Part shown: positions 1 to 7,684 of the stretch, in pieces
Numbering within the stretch: the first letter of the stretch is position 1
Layout of the letters: the number at the start of each line of letters is the position of its first letter
Assembly: GCA_025925185.1 (NCBI GenBank)
Contig: JAICLV010000022.1
Span: 1 to 21,706 of the forward strand
Reading direction: 5' to 3'
Origin: Acidothermaceae bacterium
Lineage (GTDB): Bacteria; Actinomycetota; Actinomycetes; Acidothermales; Acidothermaceae
Length of the DNA: 21,706 nucleotides
The notes under the pieces: model-generated
Told to the model about the DNA's origin: nothing
Seen by the model: the letters and a program-made list of their open reading frames with translations, nothing else
Database searches by the model: none
Made by a program: the position numbers and the translations under genes

Positions 1-2
1 GC

Positions 3-755
3 AAGCGGCTGACCCGGGCCAAACACAAAATCCGCGACGCCCGCATCCCGTTCGCCCTGCCGCCCGAGCATGAGCTCCCCGACCGACTGGCCGCCGTCCT
101 CGCCGTCGACTACCTGATTTTCAGCGAGGGCTGGGGTGGCGGTCGGGTCGACCTGTCGGCGGAGGCGATCCGGCTCGGCCGCGCCCTCGCCGCGCTGATG
201 CCCGACGAGGGTGAGGTGCTCGCGTTGCTGGCGCTGATGCTGCTCCACCACGCCCGTGACGAAGCGCGGCTGCGCGGCGGGCAGGTTGTGCTCCTCGACG
301 ACCAGGACCGCACCTTGTGGGACCAAAACCAGCTCGACGAGGGCCGGAAACTGCTGCAACGCGCGCTCGCGCGCGCGGCGTCCGGGCCCTATGCGATTCA
401 GGCCGCGATCGCCGACCTGCACCTGCGACAGCCGCGCGACTGGGCCCAGATCGCCGCGCTGTACGAGGCGCTCGCGCGCCAGACCGGCTCGCCCGTCGTC
501 GAGATGAACCGCGCCATCGCGATCGCCGAGTTGAACGGGCCGGAGGCCGGGCTCGAAATCCTCGATCGGCTCGACCTCGACCACTACCGCTACTTCCACT
601 CCACCCGCGCCGAACTGCTTCGTCGCGCCGGCCGTGCCACTGAGGCGCGAGACGCGTTCACCCGAGCGATCGACCTCGCGCAGACCGAACCCGAGCGCCG
701 CATCCTCGAGCAACGACTCGCCGACCTGCCGCCGCCCCACCAGCGGTCCCCTTGA
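3..755 (+). CDS. ECF42-type RNA polymerase sigma factor, C-terminal part (5' truncated by window edge)
   Basis: The reading frame is open from the window edge and stops at TGA 753-755, giving 250 visible residues. The first residues (KRLTRAKHKIRDARIPFALP) match the end of the sigma-4 helix-turn-helix of group ECF42 sigma factors. After it comes the long DUF6596/TPR-like extension typical of that group: LAVDYLIFSEGWG, LLALMLLHHARDEAR, LLDDQDRTLWD, GPYAIQAAIADLHL, DWAQIAALYEAL, VVEMNRAIAIAE. Members direct core RNA polymerase to specific promoters, and the C-terminal extension is thought to replace an anti-sigma factor in controlling activity. ECF42 genes usually sit beside a DGPF/YCII-type protein; that neighbour would lie upstream, outside the window. 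Sigma-2 and most of sigma-4 are not visible. The family call is from recognised motifs; the target regulon is unknown. Confidence 0.85.
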   Translation, partial: KRLTRAKHKIRDARIPFALPPEHELPDRLAAVLAVDYLIFSEGWGGGRVDLSAEAIRLGRALAALMPDEGEVLALLALMLLHHARDEARLRGGQVVLLDDQDRTLWDQNQLDEGRKLLQRALARAASGPYAIQAAIADLHLRQPRDWAQIAALYEALARQTGSPVVEMNRAIAIAELNGPEAGLEILDRLDLDHYRYFHSTRAELLRRAGRATEARDAFTRAIDLAQTEPERRILEQRLADLPPPHQRSP

Positions 756-787
756 GCCGACGGCTTGGATCGGGGCACAGTCGAGTC

Positions 788-2302
788 ATGACAAACGAGG
801 ACCGGGTTCCCCTCCCAGGCAGCGAACGCGCCGCCGCGCCCAACGCCAGGCCGATCGGCGGGCTCGACGCCGGTCAGCAGATCGAGGTCACCGTCGTCTT
901 GCGCAGGCGCGCGCCAGCGCCCGCGGACGCCGACCCCGACGACGTGGCACTCGTGCGGGAAACCCTCACCGGCATGGGAATGCGGGTCACGAGTGTCGAC
1001 GCGCCGACCCGCCGACTAAAGGTGGTCGGAACGATCGCCCAGCTGCAAGACGCCTTCGGCACCACGCTGGAAAACGTCGAGAGCACGCACCCCAAGACCG
1101 GCGAGCGGGCCACCCATCGCCATCGCACCGGCGCGTTGTCGGTGCCAGCTTCGCTCGACGGCGTCGTCCAAGCCGTGCTCGGCCTCGACGACCGACCGCA
1201 GGCGCGCGCGCACATTGTGTTCGCCGACCCAAAAGCGGTGGCGACGAGCTACACCCCGGTTGAGCTCGGCACGATCTACAACTTCCCCGCCGACACCGAC
1301 GGCGAAGGGCAAACGCTGGCCATCGTCGAACTGGGCGGAGGCTTCGACACCGCAGACCTCGACACGTATTTCAACGGGCTCGGCATCGCGACGCCGAGTG
1401 TCGAAGCCGTGAGCGTCGATGGCGCCAACAACCAACCTGGTCAAGACCCGAGCGGCGCGGACGGTGAGGTGATGCTCGACATCGAGGTCGCAGGAGCCCT
1501 TGCTCCACAGGCGAAATTCCTCGTCTACTTCGCGCCGAACACTGACGCCGGGTTCCTCGACGCCATCGCAGACGCCGCGCACGCGCACCCGACGCCGACC
1601 GCGATCAGCATCAGTTGGGGCGAGTCCGAAGACAGTTGGACGCCGCAGGCACGCACCGCCCTCGATGACGCGATCGCGGACGCCGTGGCGCTCGGCGTGA
1701 CAGTGGCCGCCGCAGCCGGCGATTCCGGGAGTTCCGACACACCGGGCGGCGGTGCCACCCCGCACGTCGACTTCCCCGCGTCAAGCCCACACGCGCTCGC
1801 GTGCGGCGGCACCACGCTGCGCGCGGACACGTCGTCCGGGGTCGTCTCGTCGGAGACCGTGTGGAACGACGGCGCCGACGGCGCGACCGGCGGCGGTGTG
1901 AGTGACGTTTTTCCCTTGCCACAATGGCAGAAGACCGCGATTGACGGGACGACGTCAGGTCGCGGCGTACCTGACGTCGCGGGCGACGCCGACCCGCGCA
2001 CCGGCTACCGGGTTCGGGTCGACGGAACTGACACGGTCATCGGCGGCACGAGCGCGGTCGCGCCACTGTGGGCCGCGCTGGCCTGCCGGCTGTCGGAGGC
2101 GCTCGGCGAGGGGCTCGGCTTGCTGCAGCCGATGCTCTACGCCGACGCACGGCCGGGAAAGGCCGCCCCGGGCTTTCGCGACATCACCGACGGCGACAAC
2201 GGCGCCTATCAGGCCACGTCCGGCTGGGACCCGTGCACCGGCCTCGGCTCCCCCGACGGCGAGGCGCTGCTGACAGCACTGCGCCCACCCGCTTCGAGTT
2301 GA
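788..2302 (+). CDS. S53 family peptidase (sedolisin/kumamolisin-like pro-protease)
   Basis: 504 residues from ATG 788. A TTG at 752 in the same frame overlaps the previous stop, but the pro-domain begins only after 788 (LPGSERAAAP), so ATG 788 is preferred. Residues about 5-150 form a pro-kumamolisin domain (IEVTVVLRRR, GMGMRVTSVDAPTRRLKVVGT). The catalytic domain carries the S53 set: E227 and D231 in GEVMLDIEV, oxyanion D312 in AAAGDSGSSD, and nucleophile S422 in GGTSAVAPLWA. The C-terminal calcium site is DITDGDNGAYQATSGWDP. All catalytic positions are intact, so an active, self-processing acid-range serine-carboxyl endopeptidase is expected. No classical signal peptide is seen at the N terminus, as in several actinobacterial kumamolisins, so the export route is unclear. 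It starts 33 nt after the sigma-factor gene and could be co-transcribed with it. Confidence 0.93.
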   Translation: MTNEDRVPLPGSERAAAPNARPIGGLDAGQQIEVTVVLRRRAPAPADADPDDVALVRETLTGMGMRVTSVDAPTRRLKVVGTIAQLQDAFGTTLENVESTHPKTGERATHRHRTGALSVPASLDGVVQAVLGLDDRPQARAHIVFADPKAVATSYTPVELGTIYNFPADTDGEGQTLAIVELGGGFDTADLDTYFNGLGIATPSVEAVSVDGANNQPGQDPSGADGEVMLDIEVAGALAPQAKFLVYFAPNTDAGFLDAIADAAHAHPTPTAISISWGESEDSWTPQARTALDDAIADAVALGVTVAAAAGDSGSSDTPGGGATPHVDFPASSPHALACGGTTLRADTSSGVVSSETVWNDGADGATGGGVSDVFPLPQWQKTAIDGTTSGRGVPDVAGDADPRTGYRVRVDGTDTVIGGTSAVAPLWAALACRLSEALGEGLGLLQPMLYADARPGKAAPGFRDITDGDNGAYQATSGWDPCTGLGSPDGEALLTALRPPASS

Positions 2303-2323
2303 TCACGTTCAGGGGGCTGGCGG

Positions 2324-2357
2324 GTCCGAAGGTGCCTTCACAGACCCATCCTCGGAC
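2324..2357. terminator. Possible weak bidirectional terminator between convergent genes
   Basis: GTCCGAAGG (2324-2332) can pair with CCTCGGAC (2350-2357), giving an 8-bp stem with one bulged A and a 17-nt loop. It lies in the 102-nt gap between the convergent S53 protease and LacI-family genes. There is no T tract, so this is only a candidate. Nothing else recognisable is seen in the gap. Confidence 0.2.
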
Positions 2358-2404
2358 GAGTTCAGGCGCCTAGGGCCAGCCAGCGGCGGCAGGCTGCCGG
2401 GCGC

Positions 2405-3436
2405 TCAACGCGAGACGGCCGCCGTTGAATTCCGGACGACGAGAGTGGTGGCGATCGTCTCGACGTGGGCGAGATCCGCGTGTCCTTCGACGGCGGCACG
2501 CAGCAGGGTGGCGCCCTTCGTGCCCATCTCGCCAGCCGGCAATCGCACCGACGTCAGCGACGGCTGCATGACCGACGACAGCACGAGGTCGTCGAAACCC
2601 GCGACGGAGACGTCGTCCGGCACCGCGGCGCCGATCTCGTGCAGCGCACCCAAGACGCCGTAGGCCTGGTAGTCGGTGGCGCACGCGATCGCGGTCACGC
2701 CGTCCGCACGCCAGTTTTCCCAGCGCTTCAACGTCGTCTCCCGCGCCTCGTCGACATCGATGCGCGTCGTGACGGCGGTGATGTTGGCCCCGGCCCGGCG
2801 CATCGCCCGCCGAAACGCGTCTTTGCGGACGGCGAAGGTGCGGCTGGCCGTGCTGGCCTCGAGATACACGATCTCGCGGTGACCGAAGTCGAGCAGATGC
2901 TCGGCGAGCGCGGTGGCGCCGGCGACGAGGTCGAAGTTGACCCGCACGAACTCGTCGGTGTCGATTGGAGAATCGAGGAGAACCACCGGCACTCGCGGGT
3001 GCAGGTCGGCGACGAACTTCGGGTCGACCGCGAACAAGATCATGCCGTCGACACCAAGGGAGAGCAGCTCCTCGACGTTCTTGCGCGCGACGCTCTGCCC
3101 CACGTCGGTGGCCATCAGGAGCACTTGATACGCGCTGCCGAGCGCGTGCAGAACGCCCATCTGCATCGAGCCGAAGTACGGGTTGCCCGTGTCGGGGGCG
3201 ACGAAGCCGATCAGCCCCGAGCGGCCGGTCGCCAAACTCTGGCCGCGGCGGTCGATGCGGTAGCCCAACCGCTCGGCGGCCGCGCGCACCCGGCGGCTCG
3301 TCGCCGCGGTCACCCTGCCCTCGGCCTTGCCGTTCAGCACGAGCGAGACCGTCGCCGCCGACACCCCGGCGGCCCGGCCGACGTCCGCCGCAGTGGCGCG
3401 CTTCGGCGTCGGCCCGTCAACCTCCCGGTCGGTCAC
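2405..3436 (-). CDS. LacI family transcriptional regulator
   Basis: 343 residues from GTG 3436, chosen because GGGAG lies 7 nt upstream. An in-frame GTG at 3490 has no ribosome site and would add 18 residues before the conserved region. The LacI-type helix-turn-helix and hinge occupy residues about 12-60 (ATAADVGRAAGVSAATVSLVLNG, RVRAAAERLGYR). The rest is a periplasmic-binding-protein-like effector domain (LIGFVAPDTGNPYFGSMQMG, VDGMILFAV, VVLLDSPI, GHREIVYLEA, AIACATDYQAYGVLGALHE, VPDDVSVAGFDDL). Members dimerise and bind palindromic operators, usually releasing them on binding a sugar or nucleoside. No sugar transporter or hydrolase is adjacent, so the ligand and targets cannot be inferred. 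It lies downstream of zur on the same strand, 133 nt away. A short AAGCGCTT palindrome at 3564-3571 could be its own operator. Confidence 0.92.
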   Translation of the reverse strand: MTDREVDGPTPKRATAADVGRAAGVSAATVSLVLNGKAEGRVTAATSRRVRAAAERLGYRIDRRGQSLATGRSGLIGFVAPDTGNPYFGSMQMGVLHALGSAYQVLLMATDVGQSVARKNVEELLSLGVDGMILFAVDPKFVADLHPRVPVVLLDSPIDTDEFVRVNFDLVAGATALAEHLLDFGHREIVYLEASTASRTFAVRKDAFRRAMRRAGANITAVTTRIDVDEARETTLKRWENWRADGVTAIACATDYQAYGVLGALHEIGAAVPDDVSVAGFDDLVLSSVMQPSLTSVRLPAGEMGTKGATLLRAAVEGHADLAHVETIATTLVVRNSTAAVSR

Positions 3437-3569
3437 CGCGCAGCTCCCATCGCGAACGCCGCGCGCCAGCGCGCGAGTGTCGACTCGCACCGCCGTGGGC
3501 GCGACTTGCTGATCGTAGGCGATCGAACACGCTCTGGTACGCCACTCTGCGGACGATCAAGAGAAGCGC

Positions 3570-3968
3570 TTAACTTCGCGCGCAGGCGGGGCAGGTGCCG
3601 AGCACCTCGATGGTGTGCGAGACGTCGACGAAGCCGGCCTCGGCGGCCACCCGCTCGGCCCAACGCTCGACGGCCGTGCCGGCGACCTCGACCGTGCGAC
3701 CGCACACCCGGCACACCAGGTGGTGGTGATGTCCGCTCGTGTCGCACCGCCGGTACAGGGTCTCGCCCTCGGCCGAGCGCACGGTGTCGACCAAGCCGGC
3801 CTCTGCCAGGGCGCGCAGCTGGTTGTAGACCGTGGTCAGCCCGACGGCCTCGCCCCGCGCGCGCAAGGCCTCGTGCAGCTCCTGCGCGCTGCGGAACTCC
3901 TGCGACTCGTCGATCACGGCCGCGAGCGCCCGCTTTTGCCGCGTGGAGCGGCCGGTGGTGGCCGTCAC
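3570..3968 (-). CDS. zur: Fur-family zinc uptake regulator Zur
   Basis: 132 residues from GTG 3968 (VTATTGRSTRQKRAL); the frame stays open upstream, but conservation with actinobacterial Zur starts here. Residues 7-70 are the winged helix (FRSAQELHEALR, GLTTVYNQLRALAEAGLVDTV). The C-terminal dimerisation domain has the histidine run H80-H83 and two structural zinc pairs, C86-x2-C89 and C126-x2-C129, as in mycobacterial Zur/FurB. Zinc-loaded Zur represses zinc uptake genes. The adjacent divergent znu operon and the AATG-n5-CATT box between them support zinc rather than iron as the effector. A candidate promoter for zur itself (TTGCAG-N17-TGATTT on the minus strand, 4028 down to 4000) overlaps the box, so autoregulation is likely (inference). 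Confidence 0.93.
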   Translation of the reverse strand: MTATTGRSTRQKRALAAVIDESQEFRSAQELHEALRARGEAVGLTTVYNQLRALAEAGLVDTVRSAEGETLYRRCDTSGHHHHLVCRVCGRTVEVAGTAVERWAERVAAEAGFVDVSHTIEVLGTCPACARS

Positions 3969-3989
3969 GACCGGCCACCGCAAGCACAG

Positions 3990-4018
3990 TTGGAAATGGA
4001 AATCATTACGGTTAGAGT
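3990..4018 (+). promoter_or_regulatory. Candidate znuA promoter with embedded Zur box
   Basis: -35 TTGGAA (3990-3995), 17-nt spacer, -10 TAGAGT (4013-4018). The spacer holds an imperfect palindrome at 3992-4010 with AATG (3995-3998) and CATT (4004-4007) half-site cores 5 nt apart. On the minus strand this reads AATGATTTCCATT, one base from the symmetrical AATGATTTTCATT core of actinobacterial Zur boxes. A repressor bound here would block RNA polymerase directly. The promoter hexamers are my reading; the box match rests on the known Zur consensus. Confidence 0.7.
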
Positions 4019-4029
4019 CTACCTGCAAT

Positions 4030-4047
4030 CGTTGCCGATAAGCAACG
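4030..4047 (+). promoter_or_regulatory. Inverted repeat in the znuA leader
   Basis: CGTTGC (4030-4035) and GCAACG (4042-4047) are perfect 6-bp arms around CGATAA. The element lies between the predicted transcription start and the GAGGAGG ribosome site (4056-4062) of znuA. It could be a small RNA hairpin or a second protein-binding site. Function is unknown. Confidence 0.3.
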
Positions 4048-4066
4048 GACGACGCGAGGAGGCGGC

Positions 4067-5005
4067 ATGCCGCAGCGACGAACACGCCCGGCCGGGCCGC
4101 CGTGGTTGCGCGTCGCGTCGTCCGCGCTCGTGGTGTTGGCCCTGCTCGCGGCGTGCGCGACGACGCCCGCCCGGCCGGCGGCCGGCGGCAAGCTGCGAGT
4201 CGTCGCGGCCGAAAACTTCTGGGGGTCGATCGCGCGCGCTCTTGGTGGGGATCACGTCGTCGTCGACGACCTCATCAGCAGCCCGGCGATCGACCCGCAC
4301 GACTACGAGCCCACGGCGGCCGACGCGCGAGCGGTCGCAACCGCTCGCGTCGTCCTGGTGAACGGCGTGGGCTACGACGGTTGGGCGAGCAAGCTGCTCG
4401 CCGCCAACCCGAGCAGCAAGCGCACCGTCATCGACGTCGGCGACCTCGTCCGCGCCGCGGCGGGTGACAACCCGCATCGTTGGTACAACCCGGACGACGT
4501 GCGCGCCGTTGTCGCGGCCGTGACCGACGCGTATTCGGCCGCCGACCCTCCGCACGCCGCGTATTTCGCGACGCAACGCGAGCGCTACGAGACCGCCGAC
4601 CTGGGCCGATACGACCGGCTAATCGCCAGTATCAAGCAGGCTTACGACGGCACACGGGTCGGCGCATCGGAGAGCATCTTCGCGATGCTCGCGCCGGCAT
4701 TGGGTCTGCGCCTCGTCACGCCGGCGTCTTTCTTACGCGCGATCAGCGAAGGCGCCGATCCAACAGCGTCCGACAAACGCGCTATAGACAAGCAAATCCG
4801 CGACCGCGACATCAAGGTCTACGTGTACAACGCGCAAAACACCACACCTGATGTGAAGGCACAAGTCAACGCAGCGAAGTCGGCCGGCATCCCCGTTGTC
4901 GCCATCACGGAGACCCCAACGCCGGCAAATGCGTCCTTCACCGATTGGCAGATCGCGCAACTCACCGCTCTGCAAGCCGCCCTCGCGAAAGGCGTCAGCC
5001 AATGA
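4067..5005 (+). CDS. znuA: Zinc ABC transporter substrate-binding lipoprotein ZnuA
   Basis: 312 residues from ATG 4067, preceded by a strong GAGGAGG ribosome site. The N terminus is a lipoprotein signal with lipobox LAAC, so C30 should be lipidated and the protein anchored outside the membrane. The cluster A-I (ZnuA/TroA) fold is recognised from VVAAENFWGSIARALGG, DPHDYEPTAADARAV (ligand H78) and NPHRWYNPDDVRAVV (ligand H137). The third histidine usually found in the central region is replaced by a GASESIF stretch with E202, a variant also known in other actinobacterial members. The histidine-rich loop of proteobacterial ZnuA is absent. The gene is first in the operon, directly under the Zur box, and its stop overlaps the ATPase start (ATGA, 5002-5005). 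Zinc is the likely cargo; manganese cannot be excluded from the fold alone. Confidence 0.92.
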   Translation: MPQRRTRPAGPPWLRVASSALVVLALLAACATTPARPAAGGKLRVVAAENFWGSIARALGGDHVVVDDLISSPAIDPHDYEPTAADARAVATARVVLVNGVGYDGWASKLLAANPSSKRTVIDVGDLVRAAAGDNPHRWYNPDDVRAVVAAVTDAYSAADPPHAAYFATQRERYETADLGRYDRLIASIKQAYDGTRVGASESIFAMLAPALGLRLVTPASFLRAISEGADPTASDKRAIDKQIRDRDIKVYVYNAQNTTPDVKAQVNAAKSAGIPVVAITETPTPANASFTDWQIAQLTALQAALAKGVSQ

Positions 5006-5868
5006 CCGCCGCACATCCGTCGAACGAGGCGGCCCACGGGTCGATCGCGTTGCGTTTACGCGACGCCAGTGTCGAAGTCAGCGGCCGCGCGCTGTGGCGC
5101 GGCGTCGACCTGGCCGTAAGGCGTGGGCAGTTCGTCGCCATCCTCGGCGCGAACGGGGCAGGGAAGTCGACGCTGGTGAAGGCCGTGCTCGGCCTGGTCG
5201 CACTCTCGGCCGGCGAGGTCGAGGTGTTGGGATTTCCCGCGGGGCAAGCGAATCGCGAGATCGGCTACCTTCCCCAGCGCCGGAGCTTCGATCCTTCGGT
5301 TCGCGTACGCGGGGTCGACGTCGTCCGGCTCGGCCTTGACGGAGACCGTTGGGGGTTCGCGCTTCCGTGGGGCGTCAACGCGCGCCATGCTCGCGAACGC
5401 GTGCGCGAGGTGCTGGAGCTGGTAGGCGCCAGCGTGTACGCCGAGCGGCCGATCGGCCAAATCTCCGGTGGCGAGCAGCAGCGGTTGCTCATCGCCCAAG
5501 CGCTGGTGCGCAAGCCGAAAATGTTGATCCTCGACGAACCGCTCGACAGCCTCGACCTCCCTAATCAAAGCTCGATCGCCGCGCTCATCAAGCGGGTCTG
5601 CGAGGAGCAGGGCGTCACCGTGTTGATGGTGGCGCACGACGTCAACCCGATCCTGCCGTACCTCGACCAGGTCGTGTATCTGGCTGGTGGCGCGGTGATG
5701 TGCGGGGCGCCGCGCGAGGTCATCACGTCGGAGAACCTGACGAAGCTGTATCGCGCCCCGATCGAGGTCCTGAGAGCGTCCGACGGGCGGCTCGTCGTCG
5801 TTGGAGAGCCGGAGGCGCCGGCGCATCACGCCGACCGGCATGCGCACTCCCCAGGCGCGCGCGAATGA
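5002..5868 (+). CDS. znuC: Zinc ABC transporter ATP-binding protein ZnuC
   Basis: 288 residues from ATG 5002, which overlaps the znuA stop. It is a complete ABC ATPase: Walker A GANGAGKST (49-57), Q-loop LPQRR (90-94), signature ISGGEQQRLLIAQAL (154-168), Walker B MLILDEP (174-180), D-loop SLD and switch H212 in MVAHDV. It powers metal import through the two downstream ABC-3 permeases. The last 20 residues are histidine-rich (AHHADRHAH), which could bind zinc near the membrane; this is inference. The stop overlaps the next start as ATGA (5865-5868), so the genes are translationally coupled. Confidence 0.93.
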   Translation: MTAAHPSNEAAHGSIALRLRDASVEVSGRALWRGVDLAVRRGQFVAILGANGAGKSTLVKAVLGLVALSAGEVEVLGFPAGQANREIGYLPQRRSFDPSVRVRGVDVVRLGLDGDRWGFALPWGVNARHARERVREVLELVGASVYAERPIGQISGGEQQRLLIAQALVRKPKMLILDEPLDSLDLPNQSSIAALIKRVCEEQGVTVLMVAHDVNPILPYLDQVVYLAGGAVMCGAPREVITSENLTKLYRAPIEVLRASDGRLVVVGEPEAPAHHADRHAHSPGARE

Positions 5869-6731
5869 TCGCCCTGATGGCGAGCGGGGCGGACTCCTCC
5901 TGGTCGTGGAACCTGATCGACGACTTCCGCGACATGTGGTCCTACCCCTTCATGGTCAACGCGTTTCGGGCAGGCTCCATCGTCGCCCTCGTCGCGGGCG
6001 TGGTGGGCTGGTTCATGGTGCTGCGTCGACAAACCTTCGCCGGTCACACCCTTGCGATCTCGGCTTTCCCCGGCGCCGCCGCGGCGACGCTGCTCGGCAT
6101 CAGCGCCACGTTCGGCTACTTCGCATTCGCGGTGGCGGCGGCGATTGTCGTCGCGGTCGCCGCAAAACCCGGGCGCCGGTTCAACGAGGAGTCCGCCGTC
6201 GTCGGCACGCTGCAGGCCTTTGTTCTAGCCAGCGGCTTCCTGTTCGTCTATCTCTACAAGGGATTCTTGAACAGCGTCGCGGCTCCGCTGTTCGGTAGCT
6301 CGTTCGCAATCACCAACGACCAGGTCATCACCCTCGCCGCCGTCGCCGCCGTCGCGCTCGCGGTGCTGGCCGTGATCGGCCGACCGTTGTTCTTCGCGTC
6401 AATCGACTCGGACGTCGCCGCCGCGCGGGGTGTGCGGGTGCGCGCGCACGGCGCGGCCTTCTTGGTCGTGCTCGGCGCGGCCGCCGCCGAGGCCAGCCAG
6501 ATCGCCGGCGCGCTGCTCGTCTTCTCGTTGCTCGTCATGCCGGCCGCCACGGCCCAGCGCATCAGCGCAAAGCCCGCGACGAGCCTCGCACTCACCGTGG
6601 TTTTCGCACTGGTCGCCACCTGGGGTGGCCTGGTGCTCGCCTACTACGCCCTTTATCCGCTGGGTTTTTGCATAAGCAGTTTCGCGTTCGGCGGCTACCT
6701 GCTTGCCCGCGCCGCGAGGCCCGCGACATGA
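5865..6731 (+). CDS. znuB: Zinc ABC transporter permease (ABC-3 family), first subunit
   Basis: 288 residues from ATG 5865, overlapping the znuC stop. The protein is strongly hydrophobic with about eight membrane helices. It has ABC-3 family hallmarks: PFMVNAFRAGSIVALVAGVVGWFMVLRRQTFAGHTLAISAFPGA near the N terminus, and SDVAAARGVRVRAHG followed by a hydrophobic SQIAGALLVFSLLVMPAATAQ segment. The SxVAAARGV and GALLVxxLLVxPAATA patches are the coupling and transmembrane motifs of ZnuB/TroC-type permeases. It pairs with the following homologous permease to form the channel. The stop overlaps the next start as ATGA (6728-6731). Confidence 0.92.
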   Translation: MIALMASGADSSWSWNLIDDFRDMWSYPFMVNAFRAGSIVALVAGVVGWFMVLRRQTFAGHTLAISAFPGAAAATLLGISATFGYFAFAVAAAIVVAVAAKPGRRFNEESAVVGTLQAFVLASGFLFVYLYKGFLNSVAAPLFGSSFAITNDQVITLAAVAAVALAVLAVIGRPLFFASIDSDVAAARGVRVRAHGAAFLVVLGAAAAEASQIAGALLVFSLLVMPAATAQRISAKPATSLALTVVFALVATWGGLVLAYYALYPLGFCISSFAFGGYLLARAARPAT

Positions 6732-7684
6732 GCGGACTTTTCGCGCAAGCCTTCATGCAGCACGCGCTGCTCGCCGGCACCTGCGTCGCGCTCGCGGCCG
6801 GGCTTGCCGGTTATTTCCTCGTGCTGCGCGCGCAGATCTTCACCACCGACGCCCTCGGCCACGTCGCGTACACCGGCGCGCTTGGCGCGTTGGCGTTCGG
6901 GTTCGACCCGAGGCTCGGCCTGTTGATGGCCACGGTGGTGACCGCCATCGCGTTGGCCGGCGTCAGTGGTCGCGCCCGCCCCGACGACGTCGTGATCGGT
7001 TCGACGTTCGGGTGGCTGCTCGCGCTCGGTTCGTTCTTCCTCACGCTGTACACGACCCGGCCGCCGTCGAACTCAGCCGGCAACGGGGTCGCCAATGTGA
7101 GCTACCTGTTCGGCTCGATCTTCGGCCTGTCGCCCGGTCAGGCGCGGTTGGTCGCCGCGGTCGCGGTCGGGGCCGCCGTGCTCATCGCGGTCGGCGCGCG
7201 TCCGCTGCTGTTCGCGAGCCTTGACGAGACGGTCGCCGCGGCGCGCGGCGTCCCGGTGCGCGTTCTGGGCATTGGATTCCTCGTGCTGGTCGGGATCATC
7301 TGCGCGCAGGCGGCCCAGGCGGTCGGCGCCTTGCTGCTGCTCGGCCTGGTCGCCGCCCCCGCCGGGGCCGCGCATCGACTCACCGCCCGGCCCTACGTCG
7401 GCATGGCGCTGGCCAGCGTGATCGCGGTCGCCGCGATGTGGGCCGGCCTGATCGTCAGCTACTACGCGCCGAACGTGCCGCCGAGCTTCGCCATCATCGC
7501 CGCAGCGACCGTCGCGTACCTGGCGAGCGCGGCGGTCCGAAGGCGCTCAGATTCCGTCGCCGTCGGCCGACTAGGAGTGCGTCCAATACAGGGAGCAACT
7601 CATGTCCGCCGAACCGGTGACCGGTCTGCCGGAGCGTCGCCGCCTCGGCGACGTGCTGGTCGAACGCGACCTAATTACCCGTGA
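6728..7684 (+). CDS. znuB: Zinc ABC transporter permease (ABC-3 family), second subunit
   Basis: 318 residues from ATG 6728, the last gene of the zinc operon. It is homologous to the preceding permease: FAQAFMQHALLAGTCVALAAGLAGYFLVLRAQ at the N terminus, LDETVAARGV-type coupling sequence (LDETVAAARGVPVRV), then a QAVGALLLLGLVAAPAGAA helix. Two different permeases in one operon indicate a heterodimeric channel. The conserved membrane part ends near base 7540. About 48 further residues, arginine- and proline-rich, are read into the start of the GspE gene (83-nt overlap, 7602-7684), a tail that is unlike the family. A TAG at 7572-7574 in another frame would end the gene just before the GspE ribosome site, so a one-base indel near the end is a possible explanation. 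Confidence 0.9.
   Translation: MSGLFAQAFMQHALLAGTCVALAAGLAGYFLVLRAQIFTTDALGHVAYTGALGALAFGFDPRLGLLMATVVTAIALAGVSGRARPDDVVIGSTFGWLLALGSFFLTLYTTRPPSNSAGNGVANVSYLFGSIFGLSPGQARLVAAVAVGAAVLIAVGARPLLFASLDETVAAARGVPVRVLGIGFLVLVGIICAQAAQAVGALLLLGLVAAPAGAAHRLTARPYVGMALASVIAVAAMWAGLIVSYYAPNVPPSFAIIAAATVAYLASAAVRRRSDSVAVGRLGVRPIQGATHVRRTGDRSAGASPPRRRAGRTRPNYP

Noticed and set aside
752..787. TTG start for the S53 protease overlapping the sigma-factor stop.
   Set aside because: The added 12 residues are unlike the pro-domain and ATG 788 directly precedes the conserved sequence.
2465..4015. Very long plus-strand open frames opposite lacI and zur.
   Set aside because: They are arginine/proline-rich antisense shadows of well-recognised minus-strand genes in GC-rich DNA.
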